A DNA stretch of 64,000 nucleotides from Streptantibioticus ferralitis (GCF_029223525.1 NZ_JARHTQ010000005.1:1-64000), one strand, 5' to 3'. Shown: positions 25,564 to 36,100, counted from the first letter of the stretch. Translations and numbers: made by a program. Notes: generated by a model not told the origin, from the sequence alone.

Positions 25564-25878
25564 TGGCGCATCCTTAACATTGAGTTGACGGGGTGTGAAC
25601 CTGGAGGATCCACAAGGCAACGCAAAATCTTCCGCACGCTGAAGCTACCTTCTGGTCATCGGGGCCACCGTCACCGGGGTTGATCACCGGCCAGAGGGCC
25701 CAGGCCGCCCGTCCCCCAGCCACCGGGGCATACCTCCAAGGCGGCCGACTGCCCGGCGGTATCGGTGGCTTTGCGGTCAGCCGCCTTCCTACGGCGCGGA
25801 GTTGGCCCGAATTGAGCGGCTCCTCAGCACCAGCCCCGGCTCCGCCGTCATCGGCGGTCAAGCCGCCGCGTCTGCTGG
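25564..25878. other. Intergenic region, no supported gene
   Basis: Separates the phospholipase D start from the truncated monophosphatase. Open frames here show neither coding bias nor any recognisable product, and none supplies the missing N-terminus of the following gene. Confidence 0.5.
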
Positions 25879-26487
25879 GTGGTTGCCCAGCCGGGGCGTT
25901 TGACAGCGTTGCCGACCAGGACGGTGTCGATGGTCTGGGTGACCGACGCCATGGACGGCGCCGTGCAGTATCCGCAAGGGCTGCCGCAGTGGTGCGTCAC
26001 CATCACCCTGGTCCGCGATCGGGCACCGGTGGCCGCAGTACCGCGTTCACCGGCGCTGGGTGAGACCTACGCGGCCGCCGCGGGCCACGGCGCCACTCGC
26101 GACAGTGCGCCGATCGCCCCGTCGGCCAAGCGCGAGGCGTCCGCGACGGTCATCGCCACCAGCCACCCGGTGATCGCCGCCGAACAGCCCACCGCCATTG
26201 CCTGGGCCGGGCGGTCCTACAGCGCGCTGCTGCCCGAGGTCGGTGCCATCCGCAACCTCGGCCCCACCTCCTGGCAGATCGCCGACACCGTGGCCGGGCG
26301 GCTCGACGCCTTCTGGATATACGGCACCGATGACACCAATCTCCTCGGCGGAACGCTGATCGTCCGCGAGGCCGGGGCCCGGGTCACCGACGCCCGGGGC
26401 GAGCCGTGGACGACCGGGGCGGACAGGCCGCTGGTCAGCGGCCGTCAACTGCACGGCAGGTTCGTCGTGCTGCGCGACGTGCGCTGA
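25879..26487 (+). pseudogene. 5'-truncated inositol monophosphatase-family gene
   Basis: The readable product (up to 202 aa) matches only the C-terminal two thirds of an inositol monophosphatase-family protein. WVTDAMDGAVQYPQGLPQWC corresponds to the metal site, with DAMDG in place of the usual DP[IL]DG, and LGPTSWQIADTVAGRLDAFW with LLGGTLIVREAGARVTD to the C-terminal half. The first 60-80 residues, including the Glu-Glu metal ligands, are missing, and upstream DNA does not encode them in any frame. It is probably a dead remnant; a short expressed protein is possible but should lack activity. Confidence 0.7.
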
Positions 26488-26630
26488 CGCGCTGCGGCCC
26501 GCCTCGGCACGGACCGGGCCGTTACGCGCCGACGCGGGCCCCGACCAGCGGTTTACCGCCGCGGCTCAGTAGAGTGCGGTGCCGCCGCCCATCATCGGCC
26601 CCCACTGGGCGCGGCCCGAGGAGAGAAACT

Positions 26631-27395
26631 TTGCCGGTCTACTTCATCGGCGCCGGCCCAGGCGCCGCCGACCTGATCACCGTGCGCGGCCAGCGCACGC
26701 TGGCCCGCTGCGGGGTGTGCCTGTACGCGGGCAGCCTGGTGCCGCGCGAACTGCTGGCCGAGTGCCCGGCTGACGCCCGGTTGGTCGACACCGCGCAGCT
26801 CAACCTGGACCAGATCACCGGGGAACTCGTCCGCGCCCATGAGCAGGGGCACGACGTGGCCCGGCTGCATTCCGGCGACCCGTCGGTGTTCAGCGCGGTC
26901 GCGGAGCAGATGCGCCGCCTCGACGCGGCGGGCGTGCCGTACGAGGTGGTACCCGGTGTGCCCGCCTTCGCGGCGGCAGCGGCGGCGCTGAAGCGGGAGT
27001 TGACCGTTCCGACCGTCGGGCAGACCGTGATCCTGACCCGCCTGGCCCACCGCGCGACGCCGATGCCGGACGGCGAGGACCTGGCGACCCTCGGCCGCAG
27101 CGGCGCACTGCTCGTCCTGCACCTGGCCGCCCGCTACGCCGACCGCATCGTGGAGGAGTTGCTTCCGCACTACGGCGCCGACTGCCCGGCCGCGGTGGTC
27201 GCGATGGCCAGCCGACCCGATGAACTGGTGCTGCGGGGCACCCTCGGCGACATCGCCGAGCAGGTCAAGGCGGCGGGCATCGTACGCACCGCGGTGATCC
27301 TGGTCGGTCGTACGCTCGGCGCCGAGCAGTTCCGCGACAGCCATCTGTACTCCGCGGAGCGCGAGCGGCCGCACGCGGCCTGCGATCAGCCGTAG
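26631..27395 (+). CDS. cobM: Precorrin-4 C11-methyltransferase
   Basis: Predicted 254-aa SAM-dependent tetrapyrrole methylase of the corrin pathway. PVYFIGAGPGAADLITVRG is the N-terminal GxGPGD-type signature of the family; YAGSLVPRELL is typical of CobM/CbiF, and LHSGDPSVFSA is the second conserved loop. It methylates C-11 of precorrin-4 to give precorrin-5. The TTG at 26631 starts exactly at the first strand and has GAGGAG just upstream. Its last ten bases overlap the convergent cbiD gene. No cobalamin riboswitch is seen before it. Confidence 0.93.
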   Translation: MPVYFIGAGPGAADLITVRGQRTLARCGVCLYAGSLVPRELLAECPADARLVDTAQLNLDQITGELVRAHEQGHDVARLHSGDPSVFSAVAEQMRRLDAAGVPYEVVPGVPAFAAAAAALKRELTVPTVGQTVILTRLAHRATPMPDGEDLATLGRSGALLVLHLAARYADRIVEELLPHYGADCPAAVVAMASRPDELVLRGTLGDIAEQVKAAGIVRTAVILVGRTLGAEQFRDSHLYSAERERPHAACDQP

Positions 27396-28522
27396 GCCCT
27401 ACCGGGTTCCACCTGGCCGACGATGGTCCCGGCGCGGTCGATGCAGATGACATCGACCGCCACCGGCGCCTCCCGCAGCACACCGAGGGCGGTGGCCCTG
27501 GCGGCCTCGGCCACCAGGTCACCCAGCGGCACACCGTGCGCGGCGCACAACTGCACGGCTTCCAGACCGGTGTTGGCGCCCGCGACCGCCACGGCCAGTG
27601 CGTCGTCGGCGCCGCCCTGCCGGGCGAGTCCGGCCAGGAAGCCCTTGTCCACCTGGGAGCGAGAGGAGTGCAGGTCGAGATGGCCGGCAGCGAGCTTGGA
27701 GAGTTTGGCGAAGCCACCGGCGATGGTGAGCCTGGGCACCGGATGGCGCCGAAGGTACTTCAGTACGGCCCCGGCGAAGTCGCCCATGTCGAGCAGCGCG
27801 TCCTCCGGCAGTCCGTGCACGGCGACCGCGACCTTCTCGGACGTCGACCCCGTACACCCGGCCACATGGGTCCGTCCGGCGGCGCGTGCCACGTCCACCC
27901 CGCGCCGGATGCTGTCGATCCATGCCGAGCAGGAGTACGGCACGACGATGCCGGTCGTGCCGAGGATGGACAGCCCGCCGAGGATGCCGAGACGGGGGTT
28001 CCAGGTACTGCGGGCGATCTCCTCTCCGCCGTCCACCGAGATCTCGATCTCGACGTCCGCGGATCCGCCGTGCCGCCGCGCGACCTCGGCGATGTGCTCG
28101 CGCATCATCTGGCGCGGCACCGGGTTGATCGCGGGCTCGCCGACCGGCAGCGGAAGTCCGGGGCGGGTCACCGTGCCCACGCCTGGCCCGGCGCGGAATA
28201 CCACGCCGGTGCCGGGACCACCGCGCCGCACCGTGGCGCGGACCAGCGCGCCGTGGGTGACGTCCGGGTCGTCTCCGGCGTCCTTGACCACGGCCGCCAT
28301 GGCCTGCCCATCGGCCAGCTCCTCAGCGGCCAGGGCGAATGCGGGCCGCTGTCCCTTGGGCAGGGTGACGGTCACCGGGTCCGGGAACTCACCGGTCAGC
28401 AGCGCGGTGTACGCGGCCGTGGTGGCCGCCGTGGCGCACGCGCCCGTGGTCCAGCCGTGCCGCAGCCCGGTGCGCTCGAGCTGCGCCGACCGGCCGCCCT
28501 TCGGCTTCGTACCCTCAGCCAA
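27386..28522 (-). CDS. cbiD: Cobalt-precorrin-5B C1-methyltransferase
   Basis: Predicted 378-aa enzyme. Near the N-terminus is the CbiD signature GLRHGWTTGACATAAT; later come NPRLGILGGLSILGTTGIV and RTHVAGCTGSTSEKVA, all typical of CbiD. It methylates C-1 during corrin assembly and lacks the usual GxGPGD fold of other methylases. It belongs to the oxygen-independent pathway family but, with CobG and CobN nearby, must serve the aerobic route here in place of CobF. The start is uncertain: TTG 28522 lies 11 bp from the divergent cobK start and has no good ribosome site. Confidence 0.93.
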   Translation of the reverse strand: MAEGTKPKGGRSAQLERTGLRHGWTTGACATAATTAAYTALLTGEFPDPVTVTLPKGQRPAFALAAEELADGQAMAAVVKDAGDDPDVTHGALVRATVRRGGPGTGVVFRAGPGVGTVTRPGLPLPVGEPAINPVPRQMMREHIAEVARRHGGSADVEIEISVDGGEEIARSTWNPRLGILGGLSILGTTGIVVPYSCSAWIDSIRRGVDVARAAGRTHVAGCTGSTSEKVAVAVHGLPEDALLDMGDFAGAVLKYLRRHPVPRLTIAGGFAKLSKLAAGHLDLHSSRSQVDKGFLAGLARQGGADDALAVAVAGANTGLEAVQLCAAHGVPLGDLVAEAARATALGVLREAPVAVDVICIDRAGTIVGQVEPGRAYG

Positions 28523-28533
28523 CGGACGGCCCG

Positions 28534-29283
28534 ATGAGTACGCGTCGCCATGTACTGATCCTCGGCGGTACGGCCGAGGCCCGGCGGCTGGCCGCCGAAC
28601 TGAACGCCGAACCCGGCCTGCTGGTCACCAGTTCACTGGCCGGACGGGTGGCCCAGCCGAGGCTGCCCGCGGGACAGGTGCGCATCGGCGGATTCGGCGG
28701 GGCCGCAGGCCTGGCGCAGTGGCTGCGCGAACACCGGGTAGACGTGCTCATCGACGCCACTCATCCTTTCGCCGAGAAGATCAGTTTCAACGCGGCCGCG
28801 GCGGCCGCCCTCGCCCATATTCCCCTGCTCGCCCTGCGCCGTCCCGGGTGGGTGTCCGGTCCGGGCGACCGCTGGCACGAGGTGGGCTCGCTGGCCGAGG
28901 CGGCGGGCCTGCTGCCGTCGCTCGGACAGCGGGTCTTCCTCACCACCGGCCGGATGGGCCTGGCGGCCTTCGCCGGGCTGGGCGAGCTGTGGTTCCTGGT
29001 CCGCTCGGTCGACCCGCCCGAGCCGCCGTGCCCGGCGCGGATGGAAGTGCTGCTGGACCGGGGGCCGTTCACCGTCGAGGGCGAGTCCGAGCTGCTCGGG
29101 CGGCATCGTATCGATGTGCTGGTGACCAAGGACAGCGGCGGCCCGGCGACGTCCGCCAAGCTCACGGCCGCCCGCGAGGCGGGCGTGCCGGTCATTGTCG
29201 TGCGGCGACCGCCGGTACCGTCCGGCGTGCCCGTCGCCCCCGACGTGACCGGGGCGGTCGCGTGGATCGGCACGCCGTCGTAG
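28534..29283 (+). CDS. cobK: Precorrin-6A reductase
   Basis: Predicted 249-aa NADPH-dependent reductase that converts precorrin-6A to dihydro-precorrin-6 (precorrin-6B). HVLILGGTAEARRLAAEL is the family N-terminus, LIDATHPFAEKISFNA the conserved middle, and RIDVLVTKDSGGPATSAKL with AAREAGVPVIVVRRP the C-terminal signature. Length is typical. It is divergent from cbiD with only 11 bp between the start codons, so the two promoters or leader regions must overlap with neighbouring coding sequence. It is followed by a convergent intergenic gap before cobIJ. Confidence 0.93.
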   Translation: MSTRRHVLILGGTAEARRLAAELNAEPGLLVTSSLAGRVAQPRLPAGQVRIGGFGGAAGLAQWLREHRVDVLIDATHPFAEKISFNAAAAAALAHIPLLALRRPGWVSGPGDRWHEVGSLAEAAGLLPSLGQRVFLTTGRMGLAAFAGLGELWFLVRSVDPPEPPCPARMEVLLDRGPFTVEGESELLGRHRIDVLVTKDSGGPATSAKLTAAREAGVPVIVVRRPPVPSGVPVAPDVTGAVAWIGTPS

Positions 29284-29445
29284 GGCCTCCGGCGGATTTC
29301 CCGTGGCGGGCGGGAGGCTCCGGACCGCCGGTCCGCGCCGCGGAGGCTACGCGCCGCTGCGGCGGCACGAAGACTGCGCCGCGACGGCGAGCAGCGACGA
29401 CGCAGGACCGGCGGTGCCCAACCTTCCGCAACCGGAAACCCGGTC

Positions 29446-30966
29446 TCACCCCCCGGTCTCCGGGTAGTTACGTGGCGTCCATACCACCGTGGAGCCGTCA
29501 CCGCGCCGCACCGCACGGGTCTGCGAGGAACCGACGAGCAGGATGCAGCGCATGTCGACGGTGGCCGGGTCGAGTTCGTCCAGCGTGCTGATCCGGACCT
29601 CCTCCTGCGGACCGCCGACGTCACGGGCGACCACGACCGGGGTCTGCGGCGCACGTGCCTCCAGCAGCACCTTGAGGGCGGTCTCCAACTGCGTCTTGCG
29701 GCTGTTGGACGCCGGGTTGTACAGCGCCAGCACCAGATCGGCCGCGGAGGCGGCGCGCAGCCGGTCCTCGATGATCTGCCAGGGCTTGAGCCGGTCGGAG
29801 AGCGAGACCACGGCGTAGTCGTGGCCGAGCGGCGCGCCGGCCAGCGCGGCGGCCGACTGGGCGGCCGTCACACCGGGCACCACCCGTACCCGTACGCCGA
29901 GGTACGGTTCGGCGGACGCGGCCTCGAGTACCGCCGTCGCCATGGCGAACACGCCGGGGTCCCCCGAGGAGACCACCGCGACCTTCCGGCCGCGGCGGGC
30001 CAGGTCGAGAGCGAACTCGGCGCGTTCGGCCTCCACCCGGTTGTCCGAGGCGTGGCGTTGCTGTCCGGGCCGGTGCGGCACCCGGTCCATGTACGTGGTG
30101 TAGCCGACCAGATCCTCGGCGGCGGCGAGCGCCGAACGGGCCTGCGGGGTCAGCCACATGGGCCCCGCGGGGCCGAGCCCGACGACGGTGACCTCGCCGC
30201 CGGAGGACTGTTGCGCCGCGGTTCGTGCGTCGACCCGGCTGGGCAGTACGGCCATCGAGAAGTACGGCACCGTCTCGGGGTCGACGTCGGCGAGTGGCGC
30301 GACGCGTTCCGCGCCCATCGTGGCCCGCTCCACATAGTGCGCGTCGTCCAACCGGCCTGCCCGCTCCAGTGCGCTGCGGACCGCTGGGAATGTCCGGCCC
30401 AGCTTCATGACGGCCGCCGAGTCGGCGCAGGCCAGCCGGGCGGCGAGTTCGTCCTCGGGGAGGGTGCCGGGCAGGACGGTCAGCACCTCCTCGCCTTCCA
30501 CCAACGGCCGCGCCAGGCGCGCCGCGGCGGCGCTCACCGAGGTGACACCGGGCACTACCTCGGTCGGGTAGCGGTCGGCGAGCCGCTTGTGCATGTGCAT
30601 GTACGAGCCGTAGAACATCGGATCGCCCTCGGCGAGTACCGCGACCGTGCGTCCGGCGTCCAGGTGCGTGGCGAGCCGGGCGGCGGCTTCGGCGTAGAAC
30701 TCCTCCATCGCACCCCGGTATCCGCCAGGGTGGTCGGTGGTCTCGGTGGTCACCGGGTAGACCAGCGGTTCTTCGATGTGGTCCGAGCGAAGATAGCGCT
30801 CCGCTATCGAGCGGGCGATGCTGCGGCCGTGCCGGGCGCTGTGGTAAGCGATGACGTCGGCGCCGTTGATCACCTCCACCGCCCGTACGGTCATCAGCGA
30901 CGGGTCGCCGGGGCCGAGGCCGACCCCGTAGAGGCGGCCTGCCGGTTGCGCGGCTTGGGTGTTCAC
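29446..30966 (-). CDS. cobIJ: Fused precorrin-2 C20-methyltransferase / precorrin-3B C17-methyltransferase
   Basis: Predicted 506-aa bifunctional enzyme. Residues about 10-245 are CobI (GRLYGVGLGPGDPSLMTVRA; VAVLAEGDPMFYGSYMHM), and about 258-500 are CobJ (VTVVGLGPAGPMWLTPQA; VAVVSSGDPGVFAMA). Such CobI-CobJ fusions are usual in actinobacteria. The GTG start overlaps the TGA of cobH in the sequence GTGA, so the two are translationally coupled. It is the last gene of the cobG-cobH-cobIJ operon. Confidence 0.94.
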   Translation of the reverse strand: MNTQAAQPAGRLYGVGLGPGDPSLMTVRAVEVINGADVIAYHSARHGRSIARSIAERYLRSDHIEEPLVYPVTTETTDHPGGYRGAMEEFYAEAAARLATHLDAGRTVAVLAEGDPMFYGSYMHMHKRLADRYPTEVVPGVTSVSAAAARLARPLVEGEEVLTVLPGTLPEDELAARLACADSAAVMKLGRTFPAVRSALERAGRLDDAHYVERATMGAERVAPLADVDPETVPYFSMAVLPSRVDARTAAQQSSGGEVTVVGLGPAGPMWLTPQARSALAAAEDLVGYTTYMDRVPHRPGQQRHASDNRVEAERAEFALDLARRGRKVAVVSSGDPGVFAMATAVLEAASAEPYLGVRVRVVPGVTAAQSAAALAGAPLGHDYAVVSLSDRLKPWQIIEDRLRAASAADLVLALYNPASNSRKTQLETALKVLLEARAPQTPVVVARDVGGPQEEVRISTLDELDPATVDMRCILLVGSSQTRAVRRGDGSTVVWTPRNYPETGG

Positions 30967-31589
30967 TCTTCCTCGCTCGCAATCGCGTTGATCGCGGCGG
31001 CGGCGATCGCACTGCCGCCGCGCCGTCCCCGTACCACCAGGTGCTCAAGGCCTGACGGGTGTTCGACGAGCGCCTGCTTGGATTCGACGGCGCCGACGAA
31101 ACCGACCGGAACGCCGATCACGGCGGCCGGGCGCGGGCCGCCCGCCTCCACCATCTCCAGCAGCCGGAACAGCGACGTGGGCGCGTTGCCCACCGCGACC
31201 ACCGCGCCGTCCAGCCGGTCCCGCCACAGTTCCATGGCGGCGGCCGAGCGCGTGGTGCCCAACTCGGCGGCCAGCGCCGGCACCGTGGGGTCGGACAGGG
31301 TGCACACCACGTCGTTGCCGGCGGGCAGCCGCTTGCGGGTGACCCCGCTGGCGACCATGGCCACATCGCACAGGATCGGGGCACCCGCTCGCAGCGCAGC
31401 GCGCGCGTTCCGTACCGCGGCCGGGCTGTACACGAGGTCACGCACCAGGTCGACCATTCCGCAGGCGTGGATCATGCGGACCGCGACCTGGGCCACGTCG
31501 TCCGGCAGTCCGCTCAGATCCGCCTCGGCGCGAATGGTGGCAAAGGACTGGCGGTAGATCGCCGGGCCGTCCTTCTCGTACTCGATCAC
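30963..31589 (-). CDS. cobH: Precorrin-8X methylmutase
   Basis: Predicted 208-aa enzyme that moves the C-11 methyl group to C-12, giving hydrogenobyrinic acid. The catalytic histidine is H41 in VRMIHACGMVD. The C-terminal part VGFVGAVESKQAL is also typical. The GTG start overlaps the end of cobG by four bases, and its own end overlaps cobIJ by four, so the three genes form a tight operon. Confidence 0.94.
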   Translation of the reverse strand: MIEYEKDGPAIYRQSFATIRAEADLSGLPDDVAQVAVRMIHACGMVDLVRDLVYSPAAVRNARAALRAGAPILCDVAMVASGVTRKRLPAGNDVVCTLSDPTVPALAAELGTTRSAAAMELWRDRLDGAVVAVGNAPTSLFRLLEMVEAGGPRPAAVIGVPVGFVGAVESKQALVEHPSGLEHLVVRGRRGGSAIAAAAINAIASEEE

Positions 31590-32872
31590 GTGGTCCTCGT
31601 CTGGAGTGTGCTGCGGGCCGCCGCGATGGCGGCCGATGTCTGCTGGGTGCCGGGCAAGTCTGCCCGATCCGTTCCGTGCACGGTGACCTGGTAGCCGTCC
31701 GCGGTGGCGAGCACATCGACCCAGCGTCCACCGGGGTGTCCGCAGCGCCGTTCGCAGCCGGACCAGTGCACCGGCAACCGCGGTGTGTCGTACGGCGGTT
31801 GTGCGGCGAGCGCGTCAGCCGCGTCACGGCGCACATCCGCCAGGGACTTCGCGCAGCCGGGCAGCCCGGTGCAGGCGCTCGCGCCCTGCCAGGGTGAGGC
31901 GGGATCGGTGATGAACCCCGCCTCGGACAGCTCATGCGAGGCGGCGAGCGCGTCGGCCGCGGTCAGGCCGGGCAGCACCACACCACGCCAGGGTGTCAGC
32001 CGCAGTTCGCCGCTGCCGCGTGCCGCCACCGTGGCCAGCAGCCGCCACTGCCGTGCGGACGACCGTCCGAACCGCACGCCCAGCGACAGGCCGACGCCTT
32101 CGCCGCACGCGTCACGAACGACCCCGAAGGCCGGAGGCGGGCAGTCGGCGACCGCTTCCGCCGGGGCCTGCGGTCCGCCGAGCCGGGCCCGGATCCGGCT
32201 CCCGTCCGGGTCCACCTCCCGCACCCGCCAGGCGCGTTGACCGGCGCCGCGCGCCAACCGGAGGAACTCCTCGGCGGCCCGCAGGACCCAGCGCGGACCG
32301 TCCTCGGCGGGTACGGCGATACCGGAGTCCGGCGCGACCGGCCCCACATGGAGCACCGCGGCGCCGCCCGGTCGCGCGATCAATGTCACATCGCCGCCGA
32401 GCGCCGCCACATCGCCGCGGCCGTCATCAAGGACGAAAAGGAACCGGCCCGACAAGTCGGTCAAGGCGTCACTCGCGCACAGCAGGGCGTCCACCTCATG
32501 TGTCCACGCCTGTACGTCGGCGTGTCCGCGGCCGTCCAGCCTCGCGAGCGGTGACGCGACGACGTTGCGCACCCGCTCGTGCCGGATCGACGGCAGCAGG
32601 CCCGCCGCGCCCAGCCGGGCGCCGAGTTCGCCGCCCGCGTCCGGCGAAAGGCCGCGCAGTTGGACGTTCCCGCGTGAGGTCAGGTCCAGATGTCCGTCGC
32701 CCAGCTCCACCGAGAGTCGCGCCAGCGCCTCGGCCTGAGCGGCGGTCAGCAGGCCGCCGGGCAACCGTACCCGGGCCAGCGCACCGTCGTCCGCCGAGTG
32801 CAGCCGCAGCGCGCCGGGGCAGGCGTCGTCCCGCCCGCGACCGACCGCGGGCGCGCCGAAAGGGCTGGTCAC
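31586..32872 (-). CDS. cobG: Precorrin-3B synthase (oxygen-dependent monooxygenase)
   Basis: Predicted 428-aa iron-sulfur enzyme of the nitrite/sulfite reductase superfamily, which prepares ring contraction in the aerobic pathway using O2. The four-cysteine cluster is visible: C334 and C340 (CTGLPGC), C373 and C377 (CERRC). N-terminal DGHLDLTSRGNVQLRGL is typical of the reductase ferredoxin-like half-domain. GTG 32872 with GGAG six bases upstream is preferred over the GTG at 33010, which would run into the cobalamin riboswitch. It is the first gene of the cobGHIJ operon and is divergent from cobN. Confidence 0.9.
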   Translation of the reverse strand: MTSPFGAPAVGRGRDDACPGALRLHSADDGALARVRLPGGLLTAAQAEALARLSVELGDGHLDLTSRGNVQLRGLSPDAGGELGARLGAAGLLPSIRHERVRNVVASPLARLDGRGHADVQAWTHEVDALLCASDALTDLSGRFLFVLDDGRGDVAALGGDVTLIARPGGAAVLHVGPVAPDSGIAVPAEDGPRWVLRAAEEFLRLARGAGQRAWRVREVDPDGSRIRARLGGPQAPAEAVADCPPPAFGVVRDACGEGVGLSLGVRFGRSSARQWRLLATVAARGSGELRLTPWRGVVLPGLTAADALAASHELSEAGFITDPASPWQGASACTGLPGCAKSLADVRRDAADALAAQPPYDTPRLPVHWSGCERRCGHPGGRWVDVLATADGYQVTVHGTDRADLPGTQQTSAAIAAARSTLQTRTT

Positions 32873-32969
32873 GGCGGCTCCGAGGGTCGTTGGGCAGGGC
32901 GGCGGGGGCGATCGGCGGGAGGTCTCAGCATGTAGGACCTGGGCGACTGTCGCAAGCCTTACTATGCTC

Positions 32970-33110
32970 GCGGACGTTCCAGCACGGCACGTCCTTGCCC
33001 GTGACGGCAATTGGGAGGAAACCGGCGCGAATCCGGTGCGGTCCCGCCACTGTCACCGTGCCTCGATGATGCGGTTCGCATCTCCTGTCGCGGAAGCCAG
33101 GAACTCCACG
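32970..33110 (+). promoter_or_regulatory. Cobalamin (adenosylcobalamin) riboswitch
   Basis: The core elements are present: a GGGAGGAAACCGG region, then GCGAATCCGGTGCGGTCCC and the B12 box GCCACTGT at 33046-33053, and GAAGCCAGGAAC at 33093-33104. A short GC hairpin (33127-33142) follows directly before the cobN ribosome site AGGAAGG, consistent with control of translation initiation or termination. It lies on the strand of cobN and therefore represses cobN when cobalamin is plentiful. No similar element is seen on the cobG side. Confidence 0.93.
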
Positions 33111-33159
33111 CCGTCCTTCACCAGCCCGGGGCGCGGACCCCGAGGAAGGCAGTGCCGAC

Positions 33160-36100
33160 GTGATCCTGCTGCTGTCGACGTCCGACACCGACCTGCTCAG
33201 CGCCCGGGCGGCGGGCGGTCCCGTGCCGTACCGCTGGGCCAACCCCGCGCGGCTGTCCCTCGACGAACTGCCCGCGCTGCTCGACGGCACCGACCTGGTC
33301 GTCGTACGACTGCTCGGCGGGATCCGCGCCTGGCAGGACGGGCTCGACCTGCTGCTGTCCGGTGAGCGTCCGGTGGTCGTGCTCACCGGTGAACAGACCC
33401 CGGACGCCCAGCTGATGGCATCCTCCACGGTGCCCATCGGCATCGCCACCGAGGCGCATGCCTACCTCGCCCACGGCGGTCCGGACAACCTCGACCAGCT
33501 CGCCCGGTTCCTTTCCGACACCGTGCTGCTGACCGGCCACGGCTTCGCCGCGCCCCAACCGGCGCCCGCCTGGGGCCCGTTGGAGCGCGAGCCGCATCCC
33601 GGGGCGACCGGTCCGGTGGTCGCGGTGCTCTACTACCGGGCGCACCACATGAGCGGCAACACCGGTTTCGTGTCGGCGCTGTGCTCGGCGATCGAGGACG
33701 CGGGCGGGCGGGCGATGCCGCTGTACGTCGCCTCCCTGCGCGCACCGGAACCGGAACTGCTGGAGGCGCTCGGCGCCGCCGACGCCATCGTCACGACCGT
33801 GCTGGCCGCGGGTGGTACCCGCCCCGCAGACGCCTCCGCCGGAGGCGACGAGGACGCCTGGGACGCGGGCGCGCTGGCCGCCCTCGACGTACCGATCCTG
33901 CAGGCGCTGTGCCTGACCGGGCCGCGCGCCGCCTGGGAGGAGAACGACGAGGGCCTGTCGCCGCTGGACGCCGCGACCCAGGTCGCGGTGCCGGAGTTCG
34001 ACGGGCGGCTGATCACCGTCCCGTTCTCCTTCAAGGAGATCGACGCCGACGGCCTGCCGGTCTACGCTGCCGACCCGGAGCGCGCCGCGCGCGTCGCCGG
34101 GATCGCCGTACGCCATGCGCGCCTGCGGCACATCCCGGCCGCGGACAAGCGCCTGGCGCTGGTGCTGTCCGCATATCCCACCAAGCACTCCCGGATCGGC
34201 AACGCGGTGGGCCTCGACACCCCTGCCAGCGCCGTCGCCCTGCTGCGGCGGCTGCGCGAGGAGGGCTGGGACCTCGGCCCGCAGGACGGCCCGGACGCGC
34301 TGCCCGGCCTTGCCTCCGGCGTCGGCGACGACCTGATCCGCGCCCTCATCGACGCGGGCGGTCATGACCAGGAGTGGCTCACCGAGGAGCAGCTCGCCCG
34401 CAATCCGATCCGCATCCCGGCCGCCGACTACCGCCGCTGGTACGGGCAGTTGCCCGCCGAACTGCGCGAGAGCGTGGAGCGGCACTGGGGTCCGCCGCCC
34501 GGCGAGCTGTTCGTGGACACCAGCCGCGACCCGCGGGGCGAGATCGTGCTGGCCGCCCTGCGCGCGGGCAATCTGCTCGTGCTCATCCAGCCGCCGCGCG
34601 GCTTCGGGGAGAACCCGATCGCGATCTACCACGACCCCGATCTGCCGCCGTCGCACCACTACCTGGCCGCCTACCGCTGGATCTCCGCCGGGCGCGAGGA
34701 CGGCGGCTTCGGCGCCGACGCCATGATCCACCTCGGCAAGCACGGCAACCTGGAGTGGCTGCCGGGCAAGAACGCGGGGCTGTCCGCCGCCTGCGCGCCG
34801 GACGCGGCGCTCGGCGACCTGCCGCTGATCTACCCGTTCCTGGTCAACGACCCCGGTGAGGGCACCCAGGCCAAGCGCCGGGTGCACGCCACCCTCGTCG
34901 ACCATCTGGTACCGCCGATGGCCCGGGCCGACTCCTACGGGGACATCGCCCGGCTGGAACAACTCCTCGACGAGCACGCCTCCATCGCCTCGATGGACCC
35001 GGCCAAGCTCCCGGCCATCCGCTCCCAGATCTGGACGCTGATCCAGGCCGCCAAGCTCGACCATGACCTCGGGCTCGAAGACCGGCCGCACGACGTCGAG
35101 TTCGACGACTTCCTGCTGCATGTCGACGGCTGGCTCTGTGAGATCAAGGACGCCCAGATCCGTGACGGACTGCATGTCCTCGGCCACGGCCCGACCGGTC
35201 CGGAGCGGGTCAACCTGGTGCTGGCCATCCTGCGGGCCCGCCAGATCTGGGGCGGTACGACCGCGTTGCTGGGGCTGCGCGAGGCGCTGGGCCTGGACGA
35301 GTCGGCCGCGACGCGGACCAGCGCCGATGAGGCGGAGGACCGCGCCCGTGCGCTCGTCCAGGCGATGGAGGACGCCGACTGGGATCCGCGGGCGGTTCCG
35401 GAGGTCTGTGCCGGACTGCCCGACGAGGTGGGCCGGGTACTGGACTTCGCGGCCCGCCAGGTCGTGCCCCGGCTGGCCCGCACCGGCGACGAGATCGACG
35501 CGGCCGTCCACGCGCTGAACGGCGGCTTCGTTCCGGCGGGCCCGTCGGGATCTCCGCTGCGCGGTCTGGTGAACGTGCTGCCCACCGGCCGCAACTTCTA
35601 CTCCGTCGACCCCAAGGCCGTGCCCAGCCGCCTCGCCTGGGAGACCGGCCAGGCGCTCGCCGACTCCCTGCTGGAGCGCTACCGCACGGACAACGGGGAC
35701 TGGCCGCGCTCGGTCGGCCTGTCCCTGTGGGGCACCAGCGCCATGCGCACCGCGGGCGACGACGTCGCCGAGGCCCTGGCGCTGCTGGGGGTGCGCCCGG
35801 TGTGGGACGACGCGTCCCGCCGGGTCACCGGTGTCGAGCCGGTCTCGCTGGACCAGTTGGGGCGTCCGCGCATCGATGTGACGCTGCGCATCAGCGGGTT
35901 CTTCCGTGATGCGTTCCCGCATGTCGTCGCACTGCTGGACGACGCGGTACGGCTGGCCGCCGGGCTCGACGAGTCCGACGAGGACAACTTCCTGCGCGCG
36001 CACACCCGCGCCGACCTCGCCCTGCACGGTGACGAACGCCGCGCCACCGTCCGTATCTTCGGCTCCCGGCCCGGCACCTACGGTGCGGGACTGCTCCAGC

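Noticed and set aside
29321..29335. Small CGGACC-GCC-GGTCCG hairpin between cobK and cobIJ as a terminator
   Set aside because: A 6-bp stem is common by chance in such GC-rich DNA; termination there is possible but not supported.
32873..33010. N-terminal extension of cobG up to 33010
   Set aside because: It would overlap the conserved core of the cobalamin riboswitch and has no family match; GTG 32872 has a ribosome site.
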